64,000 nt of DNA from contig CM042091.1 of assembly GCA_023512835.1 (NCBI GenBank), forward strand, positions 47,197,284 through 47,261,283, given 5' to 3'. A program made the translations under genes and the position numbers. Positions 60,975 through 64,000 of the stretch are shown here, in pieces (the first letter of the stretch is position 1; every line of letters begins with the position of its first letter). Origin of the DNA: Taxillus chinensis. Its lineage: Eukaryota > Streptophyta > Magnoliopsida > Santalales > Loranthaceae. The notes under the pieces were generated by a model that made no database searches, was not told where the DNA came from, and was given only the letters and a program-made list of their open reading frames with translations.

Positions 60975-61440
60975 GTGTGTGTTTTACCCAAATGGAAACA
61001 ATAGCATCCAGAAGCCATCCGAGTTGGCCAGTAAAAGACAGATAGGTCAAGCCAACAGCAGCAGCGAGATTAAGAAAAAGCCTGACATTGGCACTATCAT
61101 CTCTCCCATCTGGGCCACTTCCATTATTAAACCCAAAACCTTGATTAAACTTAACCAAGACAGCCCTCTTATTCTTATCCCCCCTCCTTGACACTAACAG
61201 GCCGTTATGATTCCAGTTGCTGCCACCTCCCAATCCCAACAAGGGCCATGCCTCTCTGCGACCAACTTTTATTATGGAAAGCGAGAGACGGCCTACGGGC
61301 CGTAACAACCTCAACCCACAATAACCGGGGTTCACGGATAGAGAGTGGGATTGCCATCGCAAGCAAATAGGAATTTTTTTAATCGGGTATGGATGGATGG
61401 GAGGAAGGATCGGTTTTTCTCCTATCGTGGGCGTTGGCAT
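56934..61440 (-). CDS. Probable plastid membrane protein with C4 zinc ribbon (260 aa, 6 exons)
   Basis: Exons 61440-60988, 60484-60407, 59761-59727, 59622-59567, 57388-57287 and 56992-56934 sum to 783 nt, all GT-AG, no stop. The first 60-70 residues are basic and Ser-rich, in keeping with a transit peptide. Two hydrophobic spans follow at about 120-136 and 144-169 (LFLNLAAAVGLTYLSF and LAALLPIVGLGALLWW). A zinc ribbon with CPNC (178-181) and CPFC (199-202) comes next, then an acidic tail ending AVVDVEAEITDAD. The layout suggests a thylakoid or envelope protein exposing a metal-binding domain. I recognise it only as a conserved plant protein, not by name. An upstream in-frame ATG at 61532 would add 31 Lys-rich residues; I prefer 61440. 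Confidence 0.82.
57389..59566. other. Large intron 4 of the zinc-ribbon gene
   Basis: 2.2 kb of unassigned sequence apart from the CT/CA microsatellite. Several short plus-strand frames lack recognisable domains. Confidence 0.5.
57881..57952. repeat. (CT)n(CA)n microsatellite in intron 4
   Basis: A long CT run interrupted once by TTGCT and followed by a CA run. It makes a spurious open frame on the minus strand. Confidence 0.95.
60930..60981. repeat. (GA)n(GT)n microsatellite beside the exon 1 donor
   Basis: On the coding (minus) strand the intron begins GTAAAACACACAC and passes straight into a CT run of about 20 units, placing a length-variable pyrimidine tract within 10 bases of a splice donor. 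Confidence 0.95.
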
Positions 61441-62130
61441 GCCAGCGGTCCAGTGAAGAAGCCTCGGAATCAACAGAGTAGTAGGGGTGGTTTTTGGTTT
61501 TTTGTTTTTTTGTTTTTTTTCCTTTACAAACATGCGGTTCCGGTCGGTCAGTCGCCCAACTTTATCCAAAATGCAATGCCAACATCCGGTTTCACGGGTC
61601 ACTCACATCTTGAATTCACTCCGTCATCTCGAATCCGATTACATAGATTAGTAACTGGATATCCATTTCAATATGAGTGGGGCATACATGGTATAACTCA
61701 TCATATTACCTTTCAAATATATAACGGGATGAATTTGTAACGGATTCCGATCACATAAATCTGCCTCAAATTCATTTCGAATCTAATTATATTAATCTTA
61801 AAACTGTCTCAATAGAGTCAAAGTGGAATGGGTAGTGGATATAATCCGCATCATTGTCATTCCTAATGTCATAATATATTTATGACATATACATACATGT
61901 ATTTGAAATTGCTTATAAAAATATATCTAATTATATCAATAATTAAAGTCATATATTTAATTAATTATTTATTTTAACTGATTAGTAAATATAACTTTAA
62001 TTATAATTTTAAATATATTTACATAAATTTTTAACTTTTAGTTAAAATGTTACTTACGATTGACCATTTAATTAGCTCAAATATCCTTGCCGCGTTACCC
62101 CCTCCCTCCCACTGCATTGCCCCTCACTTT
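61441..62130. other. Upstream region of the zinc-ribbon gene, no other gene
   Basis: Presumed promoter and 5' UTR of the divergent gene, then AT-rich sequence. A pyrimidine-rich TTTTTT block lies at 61,490-61,520. Confidence 0.5.
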
Positions 62131-62132
62131 GC

Positions 62133-63160
62133 GACCACGGACCATCCTAACAAAGGGTCATCCTCCAAAGATAATTAGGTAAAGTCATAGCTAAAGTTAT
62201 ATTTAGCTAAAATTCTCTCAATGCATTAGTTATAACAATAGCATAAAGTTAAAAAAAAAACCAAATAAAGCTTTTACTTTTGCTAATCAACGATGCTTAC
62301 TCAACTATATATCATAAGCTCTTCTCGATTGCAAATCCACCAACGTAACCCTCCAATCACAAACCCCAGTCGGCAACACTATTTTATTGCAAAACCATCA
62401 TTACGTAGCCCTAAAAATTCAACTCCCACCGCAAACTAATTTATCACCTCCAATGCCGATCTAACCCTTGTACGTATTACATGACTACAAATATTCAACC
62501 CCTTCCGCCCGAATTACTCGCGTAATGTAATTTTTAAATCCACGTGCTAGCGTATGCTCATCAGGCGTTACCTCCTCGCCCGCCCAAGATGGATGCGAAA
62601 CCCCCCCCCCAGGTGGGGACAAATAAAAGTTTAGTAAAAATATAACTAATATAGCATTGGAGTACCATTAGCTATAATGATACTGTAGCAAGCTAAAATT
62701 AACTTTAGCTGTTGATTATAGCTTGATAGCATTGGAGATGCTCTAACAAAGGGTCATCCTCCAAAAAATAATTAGGAATTTTGATTGAAGTTGAGGGAGA
62801 GTAAATTTGAAAAAAAAATAGTTTAATAAAAAAAATATTATTAGAGTAGCATTAGTTAAGTTGAAATTATAGCATGTTTAATTTTAGCTAATCAACAATG
62901 TTTACCACTTATATATCATAAGCTAATTTTTTTAAAAATAAACACTTAACCCACTAATTAAAAAAAAGTCTGCAACAATCTTTATTTTATTGAAAAATTA
63001 TTATTACTTGGCACTAAAAATATTCAACTCCCACCCAAATTAATTTATCACAAAATGCACATTAACACTTGTACGTATTTACATAACTAAATATATTCAA
63101 CTCCCTTCCGCCTGAATTATTTGTGTATATAGTAAATTTTTTTTAAAATCCACGTGCTAT
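62133..63160. repeat. Tandem pair of diverged repeats, about 430-600 bp each
   Basis: CTAACAAAGGGTCATCCTCC occurs at about 62,147 and about 62,742. Each is followed by the same series of blocks (AGCTAAT/GCTAATCAACGATG, ATATATCATAAGCT, AAATATTCAACTCCC-like, CTTGTACGTATT, CCTTCCGCC, AATCCACGTGCTA). The two copies are clearly diverged. No coding content; likely an old non-coding element inserted or duplicated in tandem. Confidence 0.7.
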
Positions 63161-63325
63161 CTCTATGTCTCATCTAGGCTGTTTTAATTTGGTGATTCGG
63201 CAAGGCGGGGAAGCAAAGCTGTCGACATTATCTCCCCTCCCATGCGGCAGAGACGTAGACACACGCAGCAATGCCGTCTGCGACTCTGGCCTGTCCTCCC
63301 TCGCTCAGCGGCTAGGCAGGCCCAG

Positions 63326-63711
63326 TGTTACGGGGTCAGGGTTTTCACTTGTGCGGCACTCAATCACCCTGGTAGATGTTCCGAGTAAGTCATACCGATC
63401 GGGCCAAATGTAAACTAGTTTCGTCCTGCCTTGGGCTCATCCGGAGAATAACTTTAATTTCCGACCAGTTTGTGTATGGATGACCAAGTCTCCTCTTCAT
63501 CGTCAGGTCCGAGACTAGCGGCGTACTCCCCGCATTTAACCTGGTCGGCATGTCTGAACTCTAAAGGGGCTCCATCGATCTCTCGTATAAACTGTCATGG
63601 AGCATATCCTATCCGCACTAGCTACGCTTTCAGCTCTGCCCCTCCGCAAGTAGCACGCACCTGCGCCACTTGGGAGACACCCGCCAGTACCTCGCTGTTT
63701 GGGACGTGACA
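63326..63711 (-). mobile_element. Solo LTR of the TRIM family (diverged)
   Basis: 386 bases starting TGTTACGGGGTC and ending GGGACGTGACA, aligned along its length with the TRIM LTRs at 34421-34832 (shared GGGCTCATC..GGAGAA, GACTAGCGGCGT, CTCCCCGCATT and others). CCAG flanks both sides (63322-63325 and 63712-63715), a 4-bp duplication like that of the complete TRIM. Confidence 0.82.
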
Positions 63712-63941
63712 CCAGGCTCCCAACCATCTCTCCTCATGACATCAAAGGCGCGTCACGCCGATGGTGTCCTCTAGGCTCTAGCCGGCCAACCCTCCGCCCT
63801 TTTCTCTCTTCCTCACAGCGTCGCAAAGATCTCCAATCGCCACCCCTCCTCTCCCTCAATCTGAAATACTAACTCCATCTCTATATTGGATTGCATGAAA
63901 TCATCGAATACAAGTAGTAGCTTACTTGAAAATTGAATCTT

Positions 63942-63962
63942 CTCGACAATCGTGTTGTCGAG
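63942..63962. repeat. Perfect 8-bp hairpin at the window end
   Basis: CTCGACAA and TTGTCGAG are separated by 5 bases. A further CGATTGTCGAG follows at about 63,983. The surrounding 63,716-64,000 shows no gene. Confidence 0.6.
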
Positions 63963-64000
63963 CATAATACATGTTCAAAAATACGATTGTCGAGTAACAT

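Noticed and set aside
1..64000. CRISPR arrays, bacterial operons, phage, rRNA
   Set aside because: None seen; gene structure and repeats are those of a plant nuclear genome. tRNA genes cannot be excluded by eye; a tRNA scan would settle it.

Overview
The window is nuclear DNA of a flowering plant, most likely a eudicot. It is AT-rich, its genes have many short GT-AG introns, the conserved proteins are plant types with chloroplast or mitochondrial targeting, and about half the sequence is transposable elements typical of plants. There is no bacterial operon structure, CRISPR array or rRNA, and I saw no tRNA gene by eye.

Layout. 1-7,989 is a nest of LTR retrotransposons: a Ty3/gypsy-type LTR and leader, interrupted by a minus-strand Ty1/copia relic, itself split by a gypsy-type solo LTR, which in turn carries a second solo LTR. 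7,990-16,630 holds a segment of roughly 1.8-2.0 kb present twice in the same orientation; each copy carries a two-exon minus-strand gene for a small secreted cysteine-rich peptide (95 and 88 aa). A young, gag-protease-only gypsy element with a perfect 5-bp target duplication lies between them. 16,800-20,100 is repeats and MITE debris. 20,116-27,624 holds two intact conserved genes on the minus strand, an FLX-like coiled-coil protein and plastid tryptophan synthase beta chain type 2. 28,275-35,634 contains a solo LTR, a 3.1-kb CACTA transposon and a complete TRIM. 36,911-42,385 is an intact 12-exon prolyl oligopeptidase gene (minus). 42,737-45,140 is a MITE next to a probable solo LTR. 46,680-54,798 is a plus-strand four-exon gene for a small mitochondrial membrane protein; its third intron (6.5 kb) is filled by a copia relic, a hAT element and a very small TRIM. 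56,934-61,440 is a six-exon minus-strand gene for a probable plastid membrane protein with a C4 zinc ribbon. The rest is AT-rich repeats and one more solo LTR.

The conserved genes are unrelated housekeeping loci and do not form a pathway: floral-repressor regulation (FLX-like), tryptophan or indole metabolism in the plastid, cytosolic peptide turnover, and organelle membranes. Exon models were built by hand from splice signals. The six-exon TrpB2 (1,509 nt), 12-exon prolyl oligopeptidase (2,202 nt), FLX-like (1,101 nt) and zinc-ribbon (783 nt) models all sum to whole codons with no internal stop.

The most interesting item is the pair of secreted peptide genes. Their signal peptide, propeptide and even intron are nearly the same, while the cysteine-rich C-terminus has diverged sharply, the pattern expected of a fast-evolving signalling or defence peptide family. 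I do not recognise this family.
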